Below, in pieces: positions 47,075 to 54,411 of a DNA stretch of 64,000 bases; within the stretch, counting starts at the first letter, position 1; every line of letters begins with the position of its first letter. Origin of the DNA: JAWVFM01 sp963771655 (lineage in GTDB: Bacteria > Actinomycetota > Thermoleophilia > Solirubrobacterales > 70-9); the NCBI GenBank assembly GCA_963771655.1, contig CAVYUG010000003.1, positions 26,662 to 90,661 on the forward strand, written 5' to 3'. The translations under genes were made by a program, and so were the position numbers. The notes below the pieces were generated by a model. It was not told the origin of the DNA. It ran no database searches and saw only the letters and a program-made list of their open reading frames with translations.

Positions 47075-48694
47075 CTACTTCGGGCCGTGTCCGCCGCCGC
47101 CGCCGTTGCCGCCCGCGTTTCCGCCACCCTGGCCGGGCGGCGTACGAGCGGGAGGCGGAGCCGGCTTCGGGGACGGCGCGTGTACCTGCGGGGGCTTCGT
47201 CTGGCCGGGCGGTGCGGGCGGCGGACCCATCGAGTGGCCGCTCGACGCGGCGTGACTCGCGGAGTTGCCGCCGGCGTTCGACGACACAGAGCGATGGGAG
47301 ATGCCTGTTGAGCTACCCCCGGCATTGGAGTGGCTGTGACCGTAAGCGTTGCCGCTGCCGTTGCCGGTCTGGGTGCCGCCCGATCCCGACGCGGTGGGCG
47401 GGCCCGACGAGGTGGCGCCGTCCGAGTTGCCGAGGGCGCGACCATGCCCCTCCGAACCGTGGCCTTCCGCGCGCCCGTGGCGGTGCCCGGTCCCTTGCCC
47501 GTGGCCGCGATGCGCCCGCCGCTCTGCGGCGTGACGGCTGTGGCGCGCGGCTGCCGAGCCATGGCCGGAACGCGACGCAATCTCGGCGGTCCCGGCGGCT
47601 CCGGCCGCGGCCGCGGCCGCGCGGTGCGCGGAGGGTGACAGCGGTGCCGAGCTCGACGGGCTTCCGCTCGAGCCACCCAGCCCGGGAAGGTCGATCACTC
47701 CGGTCGCCTGGGCTGCTCCGGCGCCGATGGCCGCGGCCGCGACGACCGATGCCGCCTTGACACCGGCCGATGCACCCAGGACACCGCCGAGTCCTCCGCC
47801 TCCACCGCCGGCTGCGGCGCCCGCTCCGGCGGCACCGGCGCCCTTGGCACCGGCGGCGGCCGCACCGGAAATCGCCGCGCCGCCGGCACCTCCGCCGCCC
47901 GATCCGCCGAGGATCCCGGCGATTATCCCGGAGGCCGCGAGCGCCGGAAGGGGTGGGCAGAGGGCGGCTAGGTCGGCGCGACGGGTGGAGATGCCGGCCT
48001 TGAAGTCGCGGCAGGCCTCGCAGCCGCGCAGGTGGGCGCGGATCCGCCGGCCGCGCATGACGCGCCCGTCGCGCTGGGAGATCGCGAGCCTGGCGGCGTC
48101 GCAGTCCATCTCACGACCCTCCTTGAGCTCGGTGAGCGCGACCCGCGCCTCGTAAACCGTCTGCCGCGCCGCGGCGGGCGTCGCGTCCAGCGCCGCGGCG
48201 ATCGAGTCGTAGTCGAGCCCGCTCATCTCGCGCATCACGAGCGCCGAGCGCTGCCGGTCCGGCAGCGAGCGCATGTCGGCGACGAGCTGGCGCAGGCGGT
48301 GACGCGAGTCCGCCTCGACCTCGACTCCCTCGGTCGCGCGATCGATGGGGTCTGACTCGCCCAGCGTAGATTCGCGCCGACGCAGGATCGAGATCGACTC
48401 GTTGTGCGCAACGCGGAAGAGCCAGGGCTTCAATGCCACGCTGCGGCTCTCGCCCGGCAGGGCCCGCAGCGCGGCCGCCATCGTGCTCTGCAACGCGTCC
48501 TCGGCGTCCTGCTCGTACCCCACGATCGCCCTGCAGTAGCGGTAGACGGCCTGGTGATGGCGGGCGAAGATCGCCTCGAACGCAGCCGTGTCCCCGGCCG
48601 CAGCGAGGCGCGCGAGGCGCTCGTCGCTCAGCATCCGCCTGGGCCCGGAGGGCACGGAGCGCGTCGCCACACCGGTAGCTTCGCTCACAGCCAT
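47075..48694 (-). CDS. ECF sigma factor fused to zinc-finger/TM/low-complexity tail
   Basis: A 539-residue fusion. Residues 20-185: ECF sigma regions 2 (ARHHQAVYRYCRAIVGYEQD, LFRVAHNESISILRRRE) and 4 (SLPDRQRSALVMREMSGLDY, AAALDATPAAARQTVYEAR). Residues 195-235: a putative zinc-binding anti-sigma-like motif (MDCDAARLAIS, RAHLRGCEAC; Cys/His). Then two Gly/Ala-rich hydrophobic stretches (about 248-335) and a tail of Gly, Ser, His and Pro. Sigma and anti-sigma-like parts in one chain suggest self-inhibition at the membrane. The low-complexity tail may reach the cell wall. Related fusions exist in actinobacterial ECF groups; the signal is unknown. Confidence 0.82.
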   Translation of the reverse strand: MAVSEATGVATRSVPSGPRRMLSDERLARLAAAGDTAAFEAIFARHHQAVYRYCRAIVGYEQDAEDALQSTMAAALRALPGESRSVALKPWLFRVAHNESISILRRRESTLGESDPIDRATEGVEVEADSRHRLRQLVADMRSLPDRQRSALVMREMSGLDYDSIAAALDATPAAARQTVYEARVALTELKEGREMDCDAARLAISQRDGRVMRGRRIRAHLRGCEACRDFKAGISTRRADLAALCPPLPALAASGIIAGILGGSGGGGAGGAAISGAAAAGAKGAGAAGAGAAAGGGGGGLGGVLGASAGVKAASVVAAAAIGAGAAQATGVIDLPGLGGSSGSPSSSAPLSPSAHRAAAAAAGAAGTAEIASRSGHGSAAARHSRHAAERRAHRGHGQGTGHRHGRAEGHGSEGHGRALGNSDGATSSGPPTASGSGGTQTGNGSGNAYGHSHSNAGGSSTGISHRSVSSNAGGNSASHAASSGHSMGPPPAPPGQTKPPQVHAPSPKPAPPPARTPPGQGGGNAGGNGGGGGHGPK

Positions 48695-48786
48695 CGGCGC
48701 CTATTGTCGCGAAGTCTCGTTTCACCTTCAACCAATGCCACCTCGCGCTTCGCGCGGTTGAGGAGGAAACGGCTTGCCTGCACGCA

Positions 48787-48811
48787 TGTCAGGCCCTATC
48801 GACTAAACGTC
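48787..48811 (+). promoter_or_regulatory. Possible ECF41-like promoter
   Basis: TGTCAGG (48787-48793) and CGTC (48808-48811), 14 nt apart, resemble the ECF41 consensus TGTCACA-n-CGTC, though the known spacing is a little longer. TACCCT (48812-48817) also fits a -10 for a leaderless GTG at 48824. Only one of the two can be right. Confidence 0.25.
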
Positions 48812-48823
48812 TACCCTGCGGGC

Positions 48824-49276
48824 GTGGGCACCATCGACGGCTCCGCCAGCGCCGAGATCGAGGCTCCGATCGCGGAGGTCTTCGCGATCGCGGCCGACGT
48901 CGAGGGATCGCCCCGGTGGCAGCCGGAGATCAAGGTCGCGGAGGTGCGCGAGCGGGACGGCGACGGTCGCCAGGTCCTCGTCCACACCGAGACCGACGGC
49001 AAGGTGCGCACGCTCAACTCCGACCTTCGCTTCTCCTACGACGAGCCGAGCGGCCTGCGATGGGTGCAGGAGGAGGGCGACCTGAAGTCCGTCGAGGGGA
49101 GCTGGGCGTTCGAGGATCTGGGCGACGGGCGGACCCGCGCCACCTACTCGATGTCCGTCGACCTGGGCCGCATGCTCGGCATGGTTATTCGAGGGCCGCT
49201 CGTGGGCGTGCTTCGCGGGCAGCTCGTCGAGACGATGCCCGGCAAGCTCAAGCGCTTCGTCGAGAAGTCCGGCTAA
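48824..49276 (+). CDS. SRPBCC (START/polyketide cyclase-like) family protein
   Basis: A 150-residue protein with the SRPBCC helix-grip fold: SASAEIEAPIAEVFAIAADV, SPRWQPEIKVAEVRERDGDG, LRFSYDEPSGLRWVQEEGD and the final amphipathic helix (GVLRGQLVETMPGKLKRFVE). Such proteins bind hydrophobic ligands; none is identified here. GTG at 48824 is the only plausible start. It lies next to the divergent ECF sigma gene and convergent with a P450 gene 3 bp away. Confidence 0.87.
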   Translation: MGTIDGSASAEIEAPIAEVFAIAADVEGSPRWQPEIKVAEVRERDGDGRQVLVHTETDGKVRTLNSDLRFSYDEPSGLRWVQEEGDLKSVEGSWAFEDLGDGRTRATYSMSVDLGRMLGMVIRGPLVGVLRGQLVETMPGKLKRFVEKSG

Positions 49277-49279
49277 CCG

Positions 49280-50521
49280 CTAGGCGAGTCGAACCGGCAG
49301 CGTCTTCAGCTGGTTGATGAAGGGTGACTCCGCGAACACCGGATCACCGCTGAGGTCCATCGCCGGGTGCCGCCGAAGCGTCTCCTCGAACATGATCCGC
49401 AGCTCGAGCCGGGCGAGAGCCGTGCCGAGGCAGAAGTGGCGGCCGCCCGCCCCGAACGCCTGGTGCTCGGGATTGCGGCGGACGTCGAAGCGATCGGGGT
49501 CGTCATAGCGCGTCTCGTCGCGGTTCGACGACACGTACCACATCACGACCTTGTCGCCCTCGCGGACCCGCTTGTCGCCGAGCTGGGCGTCGCTCAACGC
49601 CGTTCGGCGGAAGTGCGCGAACGCCGGGTACATGCGCAGCGACTCCTCCACCGCGCTCGGGATGAGCGATGGATCGTCGAGCACCAGCCTCCGCTCGTCG
49701 GGGTGCTCCATCAGCGCCCGCATGCCGCTGCAGTAGGTGGCCTTGGTGCTGTCGTTGCCGGCGGCGACGAGGAGGAAGAAGCCCATGACGATCTCGTCCT
49801 CCGAGAGCCTGTGGCCGTCCACCTCCGCGTGGACGAGGACGCTCGTCAAGTCGTCCGTGGGGTTCTCGCGCCGCTCGGCGATCATTCGGCCGCAGCGCTC
49901 GTAGATCTCCGGCAGGTCCTTCTCGACCACCCCCTCGACCCCCTCGGGCGCCAGGTCGGGGTCGCCGGCGCCGAGCGCCGCGTTCATGAGCCGCGCCCAT
50001 TGCGCGTCGTCCTCGGGTGCGATGCCCATGAAGCTGCCGATCACCCGCGAGACGATCGGCTGCGCCACCTCGGTTACGAGATCACAGGTCTCGCGGCCCT
50101 CGAGACGGTCGAGGACCGCGACCACGATCTCGCGGATCGGCTTCTCGTGCGCGGCGATCCGCTTCGGCGTGAAGCCGGCCTGGAACAGCGCCTTGATCCT
50201 GTCGTGCTTCGGCGGGTCCATGCCGATGAACATCGACCGCGCGAGCTCGAGCGGGAAGACGCCGCTCGCGGCGGTGACGCCGCCGCGCTCGGACGAGTAG
50301 GTCCTCCAGTCTCGGCTCACGGCGTGCACGTCGTCGGCGGTCGTCACCGACCAGAACCCGTCCTCGTCGGGGAACTCGCTGATCCGCGAGGTCCAGTGGA
50401 CCGGGCACTCGTTGCGCAGACGCTTGAAGAGCTCGTGCGGCGGGCCGTCGGGCCAGTGCTCGCGCTCGGTGACCAGGACCTCCTCGAGGTTCTCGTCGAC
50501 GGGCTTGGCGCGAGCCTCCAT
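49280..50521 (-). CDS. Cytochrome P450
   Basis: A 413-residue soluble bacterial P450. Landmarks: I-helix LLVAAGNDSTKATYCSG (A-G-N-D-S instead of A-G-x-D-T), K-helix EESLRMYP (E-x-x-R), meander DRFDVRRNPEHQAFG and the haem loop FGAGGRHFCLGTALARLE (Cys ligand). It belongs near CYP125/CYP142-like actinobacterial forms; the substrate is unknown. No ferredoxin gene is adjacent. The length is normal. Confidence 0.94.
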   Translation of the reverse strand: MEARAKPVDENLEEVLVTEREHWPDGPPHELFKRLRNECPVHWTSRISEFPDEDGFWSVTTADDVHAVSRDWRTYSSERGGVTAASGVFPLELARSMFIGMDPPKHDRIKALFQAGFTPKRIAAHEKPIREIVVAVLDRLEGRETCDLVTEVAQPIVSRVIGSFMGIAPEDDAQWARLMNAALGAGDPDLAPEGVEGVVEKDLPEIYERCGRMIAERRENPTDDLTSVLVHAEVDGHRLSEDEIVMGFFLLVAAGNDSTKATYCSGMRALMEHPDERRLVLDDPSLIPSAVEESLRMYPAFAHFRRTALSDAQLGDKRVREGDKVVMWYVSSNRDETRYDDPDRFDVRRNPEHQAFGAGGRHFCLGTALARLELRIMFEETLRRHPAMDLSGDPVFAESPFINQLKTLPVRLA

Positions 50522-50554
50522 GCCGAGGCGATCCTAATCGGTTACCCGTCTACG

Positions 50555-50692
50555 ATGGCGGCCGTGGGCGAGCCGGAGCTCTCGGAGGGTGCAGCCGCGA
50601 TGCTCGCCGAGCTTCTCGACGCGATCCGGACCCTCGAGGACCTCCCGCTCGACGACGTCCCCCCCGCCCTCGGCGATTCGAGCCCGCCGTGA
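50555..50692 (+). CDS. Very short GatC/AtzG-like protein
   Basis: A 45-residue frame: ELSEGAAAMLAELLDAIRTL followed by EDLPLDDVPPAL. The L.D..RTLE.LPLD.V.PA pattern matches the end of GatC and the small AtzG partners of amidase-signature enzymes. The stop overlaps the GTG of the amidase gene (GTGA), which makes a partner role plausible. A typical AtzG is somewhat longer, so this may be a minimal or truncated form. ATG at 50555 is 7 nt after TTACCCG. Confidence 0.6.
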   Translation: MAAVGEPELSEGAAAMLAELLDAIRTLEDLPLDDVPPALGDSSPP

Positions 50693-52023
50693 CGGCCGCG
50701 ACGATCGTCGACACGCGCGCGCAGCTCACTGCGGGGGAGGTGTCACCGGTGGAGCTCGTGCGGGCTGCGCTGGAAGCGATCGATCGCAACTCGGCGCTGA
50801 ACGCCTATATCCATCTCGATCCCGACGGCGCGCTGGCGGCGGCCCGCGGGGCCGAGGAAGCGCTCGTGGCCGGCGACGCCGGGGCGCTCTGCGGCATCCC
50901 GATCTGCGTCAAGGACATCATCGACGTCGCGGGCATGCCGACGACCGCCGGCGCGGCCGGCTGGGCCCGCCACCCATCCGAGGACGCGCCCGCGGTCGCA
51001 CGGCTGCGCGCGGCGGGAGCGATCATCGTTGGCAAGGGCAACACGAACGAGTTCGCGTTCGGAATCGACGGGCAGAATCCGCACGTCGGCGACTGCCACA
51101 ACCCCCGCGACCCGGCGCGGATGACGGGCGGGTCGACGTCGGGGCCGGCATGCGCGACGGCCTCGGGACAGGCGCTGGCCGGCGTCGGGACCGACACGAG
51201 CGGTTCGCTCCGCGTCCCGGCCTCCCTCTGCGGACTCGTCTCGGTCCGGCCCACCCATGGGCTCGTCCCGACCGCCGGAGTCGTGCCCCTCGCCTGGTCG
51301 TACGACACGGTCGGACCGATCGCGCGTTCCGTGGAGGACGCCGCGCTCCTGCTCGGCGTCCTGAGCGCGGGCGACTCGGGCGTGCCCGAGACGCTCGACG
51401 AGCTCGCCGGTACCCGGATCGGTCTGCTCGAGGAGTTCCTGGACAGCTGCTCGAGATCCATCGCGGCTGCCATGCGCAGCGCCGCCGATCGGTGGGCGGA
51501 CGCGGGGGCCGAGGTCGTGCCCGTCGAGTTCCCGCGCCTCCGATACCTGACTCCGCTGCACCAGGCGATCCAGTTCTCCGAGGGGGCCGCGGCACATCGG
51601 CCGTGGTTCGCCGATCAGCTCGATCGCTACGGGGCGGGCGTCCGCGAGCGGATCGAGGTCGGCGGGGCGTTGCCCGCCAGGGACTACCTGCTCGCCCAGC
51701 GTGCGCGCGAGCTCGTTCGCAGGGAGACCGCCGACGTGATGGAGGGCCTCGACGCCCTCGTCGGACCGACCGCGCCGGTCACCGCCCCGCCGCTCGGCGC
51801 GGAGACGGTCGACGTGAACGGTCAATCGGTTCCGCTTCGCCCCGCCCTGCTCTCGTTCACCGTCCCGCTGACCCAGGCGGGCGGCCCGGTGATCGCGCTG
51901 CCGCTCGGGGAAGACGAGGGCATGCCGTTCGGGATCCAGATCCTCGGGGCGCCTCGGTCCGAGGGGCGCCTGCTCGGCCTGGCGGCGGAGTTGCGCCGCG
52001 TTGGCGGCGCGGGCGCGGACTAG
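50689..52023 (+). CDS. Amidase-signature family hydrolase
   Basis: A 444-residue amidase. The Ser-cisSer-Lys triad is readable: Lys in PICVKDIIDVAG, Ser in MTGGSTSGPA and nucleophile Ser in GTDTSGSLRVPASLCG. GKGNTNEFAFG is also typical. It hydrolyses an amide; the substrate (aryl, acyl, or a GatCAB-type role) is unknown. The GatC-like frame in front suggests an AtzE/GatA-like enzyme needing a small stabilising subunit. GTG start. Confidence 0.9.
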   Translation: MTAATIVDTRAQLTAGEVSPVELVRAALEAIDRNSALNAYIHLDPDGALAAARGAEEALVAGDAGALCGIPICVKDIIDVAGMPTTAGAAGWARHPSEDAPAVARLRAAGAIIVGKGNTNEFAFGIDGQNPHVGDCHNPRDPARMTGGSTSGPACATASGQALAGVGTDTSGSLRVPASLCGLVSVRPTHGLVPTAGVVPLAWSYDTVGPIARSVEDAALLLGVLSAGDSGVPETLDELAGTRIGLLEEFLDSCSRSIAAAMRSAADRWADAGAEVVPVEFPRLRYLTPLHQAIQFSEGAAAHRPWFADQLDRYGAGVRERIEVGGALPARDYLLAQRARELVRRETADVMEGLDALVGPTAPVTAPPLGAETVDVNGQSVPLRPALLSFTVPLTQAGGPVIALPLGEDEGMPFGIQILGAPRSEGRLLGLAAELRRVGGAGAD

Positions 52024-52105
52024 CTGCAAATCCGCCTGCAAACCAGCGCCGGTTGGCGCTTTCTCGGGACGCTGGCCCTACGGTCGGCGGTCGGGAATTC
52101 CCGGG

Positions 52106-53302
52106 ATGACCGATCTCGCAGCCTCCACCTACAGGCGACGGATGGCCCCGCTCGCCCTCGCAGCGATCGCCCTCGCCGTCGTCGTTGCGCTGCCCGCGCT
52201 CGCCTCGGGACAGGCGCTTTCCTCGCAGCTCCACGACAAGCGGGACGCGCTGCGCCGGGCGCGATCGAACGAGGTCACCCTCAACTCCACGATCGACCGC
52301 TACTCGCGGCAGATCGACGAGCTGTCGGGCGAGATCGCCTCGCTTCGCGCTCGCGAGGCCGCGGTTCGCGGCCAGCTACTCGTCACGCGGGAGGAGCTGC
52401 GGCGGGCGAGGGCGAGGCTCGCGGTCCTGCGGCGCCGCCTCCACTCGGCGCTCGTCGCCCTCAAGCAGCACCTGGTCGCGGTGTACGAGTCGGGGCAGCC
52501 CGACGCGATGACGGTGATCCTCAACTCGAACGGCTTCGACCAGCTGATCTCACGCTACGAGTACGTGCACTCCATCGCGCAGTCCGACAACGCGATCGCG
52601 GAGAGGGTCACGACGCTGCGCGACCGCACGCGTACCACGGTCGACCAGCTCCAGTCCGCGCGCGATGCGCTCGCCGCGCGCCGCCAGGAGCTCGCCGACA
52701 CGCGGGCGGCGTACGAGAGCCGCCAGCGCTCGCTCGCCGCCGCCCAGTCCGCGAAGCGGCGCGCTCTCGTCCACGCGCGGGCCGCCGGCAAGCAGCTTCA
52801 GAGCCAGGTCCAAAGCCTCGAATCGAAGATTGCCGCTCAGCGGGCGTCGACGGTGGGGCTGGGCGACAACTCGGTGGGCGCGGTGGGCACCGCGTTCCCG
52901 GCCGGCCCGCCCCCGGCGGGCCAGGCGGTCTCCCCCTTCCCCGCCTCCGAGCCGCTCACCTGGGGCCGGACCGACCAGGGCGTCGACGGCGGGACGCGGC
53001 CGGGCTCACCGCTCCTGGCGATGGGCTCCGGGACGGTCTCGATCGAGCACGATCCCTATGGCTTCGGGACCTCCTACCCGATGCTCTCCACCTCGTTCGG
53101 CGACTTCTACTACGGCCACTGCGTGCCCGTGGTTGCCGACGGGGCCCGCGTGCAGGCGGGGCAGCAGATCGCCATGGCGCATTACGGGACCTGGGGCAAC
53201 TCCACGACGCCGGGGGGTTTCGAGATCGGCAGCTGGCCGCCGGGCTCGATGACCGCCGGCGGCGCTATCCGCAGCTGGCTCATCGGCCTGCCGCGGATCT
53301 AG
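52106..53302 (+). CDS. Secreted coiled-coil protein with degenerate M23-like domain
   Basis: A 398-residue protein: signal peptide (residues 10-33), a long coiled coil (about 35-265) rich in Arg/Leu/Gln, then a C-terminal M23/LytM-like fold. The zinc ligands are not present: the usual H-x-H near the end is GGFEIGS and the first His/Asp motif is DGGTRPGSP. The layout matches EnvC/CwlO/NlpD-type activators, whose LytM domains are often inactive. It probably regulates peptidoglycan cleavage rather than cutting. A GGGAATTCCC palindrome lies 3 nt before the ATG. Confidence 0.8.
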   Translation: MTDLAASTYRRRMAPLALAAIALAVVVALPALASGQALSSQLHDKRDALRRARSNEVTLNSTIDRYSRQIDELSGEIASLRAREAAVRGQLLVTREELRRARARLAVLRRRLHSALVALKQHLVAVYESGQPDAMTVILNSNGFDQLISRYEYVHSIAQSDNAIAERVTTLRDRTRTTVDQLQSARDALAARRQELADTRAAYESRQRSLAAAQSAKRRALVHARAAGKQLQSQVQSLESKIAAQRASTVGLGDNSVGAVGTAFPAGPPPAGQAVSPFPASEPLTWGRTDQGVDGGTRPGSPLLAMGSGTVSIEHDPYGFGTSYPMLSTSFGDFYYGHCVPVVADGARVQAGQQIAMAHYGTWGNSTTPGGFEIGSWPPGSMTAGGAIRSWLIGLPRI

Positions 53303-53328
53303 GCGGCCTTCGGGGTAGCCTTGCGCGC

Positions 53329-53535
53329 GTGAGCGACGAGATCGAGCACGGGTTCAAGGAGGGCCAGCCCGTCTGGGTGGAGGACGGCGACGGTCGGCAT
53401 CACCCCGGCATCTTCGTCGGCGACAACGAGGGCACCGGGTGGTTCGGCGGCGGCCCGAGCGCTTATGTGGCCCATCCCGAGGGCAAGCAGGCCGAGGTCG
53501 TCTCGGTGTTTCGCATCACGCCGCGGGACGAGTAG
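53329..53535 (+). CDS. Small hypothetical protein
   Basis: A 68-residue acidic protein: FKEGQPVWVEDGDGRHHPGI, FVGDNEGTGWFGGGPSAYVA and VSVFRITPRDE. It looks like a small beta-barrel (SH3/KOW-like) by pattern of strands and glycines, but no family was recognised. GTG at 53329 lies 10 nt after GGGTAG (53313-53318), consistent with a leaderless transcript. It converges with the cell-wall hydrolase gene. Confidence 0.65.
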   Translation: MSDEIEHGFKEGQPVWVEDGDGRHHPGIFVGDNEGTGWFGGGPSAYVAHPEGKQAEVVSVFRITPRDE

Positions 53536-53536
53536 C

Positions 53537-53582
53537 CGAACGTCCCTCGTGCCCGCCTATAGCCCCGAACGCGGGACGTTCG
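53537..53582. terminator. Hairpin between convergent genes
   Basis: CGAACGTCCC (53537-53546) pairs perfectly with GGGACGTTCG (53573-53582) around a 26-nt loop with GCCTATAGCCC. It lies between convergent stops, so it probably serves as a bidirectional transcript-end structure. No U-run follows. Confidence 0.5.
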
Positions 53583-53600
53583 CGCAGGGCACCGGGGATG

Positions 53601-54176
53601 CTAGAAGCCGGACTTGTGCCTGACGGCGTAGCTCTGGGTGGCTTCCCAGCCCAGGCCCTTCGCCCAGCCGGGACCCTCACCCTTGGTGTCGGCGGTGTCG
53701 AAGCGAAGCCCGGCGATCGTCATCCACGCGTGGCCCGAGTTGGCGTAGACCGAGATCCACCTGCCCTTGCTCGCACGGCCCCAGCGCGCCAGGGACGACG
53801 GGGGCATCGCCTGCTTGATCAGGCCGCCTCCGTGGAGGGCGAAGCTGACCGCGCTCGAGCAGTCGTAGCACGACGAGTGCCAGTGGGCGTAGCCGCCACC
53901 GAGGCAGTAGCCGTGGCCCTTGGCGATCTTGTTCGCCGCGGCAATCGCGCCCTTGACGGCCTTCGGCGCCGACTTCGGGGCGACGGCGAGCCCGTTCACG
54001 AGCTTCGCCTTGTGGCCCGCCACGGTGGGCGGGGGCGGGGGCGGCGTTCCGGTGCCGCCACTGTTGGCGGTGGCCGGGGTCGTCGCGATCGAGGCGGCCG
54101 CCAGGCAGGCGAGCCCGGCGCAGCTCGCGAGCTTCGCGCGCCTGCGTGGCATGGTGGTCGAGTTCGGGAACGTCAA
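53601..54176 (-). CDS. Secreted NlpC/P60-like cell-wall hydrolase
   Basis: A 191-residue secreted protein. Signal sequence about residues 9-38 (AKLASCAGLACLAAASIATT), a Pro-rich linker (GTPPPPPPTV), then a Cys-peptidase-like domain: HWHSSCYDCSSAVSFALHGG with the putative catalytic Cys, and NSGHAWMTIAG with the His. This is NlpC/P60-like and would cut peptidoglycan peptides. TTG at 54176 is preferred because AAGGAG lies 5 nt before it; ATG at 54152 has none. It is preceded by a c-di-AMP-type riboswitch, as known for actinobacterial cell-wall hydrolase genes. Confidence 0.8.
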   Translation of the reverse strand: MTFPNSTTMPRRRAKLASCAGLACLAAASIATTPATANSGGTGTPPPPPPTVAGHKAKLVNGLAVAPKSAPKAVKGAIAAANKIAKGHGYCLGGGYAHWHSSCYDCSSAVSFALHGGGLIKQAMPPSSLARWGRASKGRWISVYANSGHAWMTIAGLRFDTADTKGEGPGWAKGLGWEATQSYAVRHKSGF

Positions 54177-54190
54177 CTGGTCTCCTTCGT

Positions 54191-54316
54191 CGGCCTACGG
54201 GGTTAGCTGACGGGCTGGCGCTAAAGGAGACTGCGCCCCCACCCAGCGGGCGGGTTAGCCCCAAATCTTCGGTTCCCCCGCTCCCCGCCAAAGACGGCGA
54301 GGATTCGGCGTTTACG
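54191..54316 (-). promoter_or_regulatory. ydaO/yuaA-type cyclic di-AMP riboswitch
   Basis: Reading the minus strand from 54316: GTAAACGCCGAATCC, then GCGGGGAGCGGGGGAACCG, TTTGGGGCTAACCCG, and near the 3' end AGCCCGTCAGCTAACCCCG followed by TAGGC. The 5' GCCGAATCC, the GGGGAACC block and the 3' CCCGxCAGCTxACCxCGTAGGC block are hallmarks of the ydaO aptamer, and their order and 126-nt length fit. It ends just before the AAGGAG of the cell-wall hydrolase gene. In actinobacteria this class controls Rpf/NlpC-type genes, usually turning them off when c-di-AMP is high. Confidence 0.8.
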
Positions 54317-54334
54317 AACTTCGAGGGCGGCAGG

Positions 54335-54348
54335 TTAGCAATTGCTAA
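54335..54348. promoter_or_regulatory. AT-rich 14-bp perfect palindrome
   Basis: TTAGCAATTGCTAA lies 19 bp upstream of the riboswitch, in a GC-rich region. It is in the shared upstream region of the hydrolase gene (minus) and the secreted-protein gene (plus, 54412). It may be an operator or part of a promoter. Confidence 0.45.
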
Positions 54349-54411
54349 TACGGAAAGCGCCGGTGCCTGGGGTAACCTCGCTCGCGCTGTTGGCTCAAGG
54401 AGGAGTGACGC

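Noticed and set aside
47075..47960. The low-complexity end of the ECF fusion as a tandem DNA repeat or CRISPR-like array
   Set aside because: The repetition is amino-acid composition (Gly, Ala, Ser, His) without regular spacing or identical repeat units.
50542..50547. GGGTAA upstream of the P450 gene (minus strand) as a stress promoter
   Set aside because: No GTTT-like box lies at the right distance and the gap to the ATG is 20 nt; the hexamer alone is not enough.
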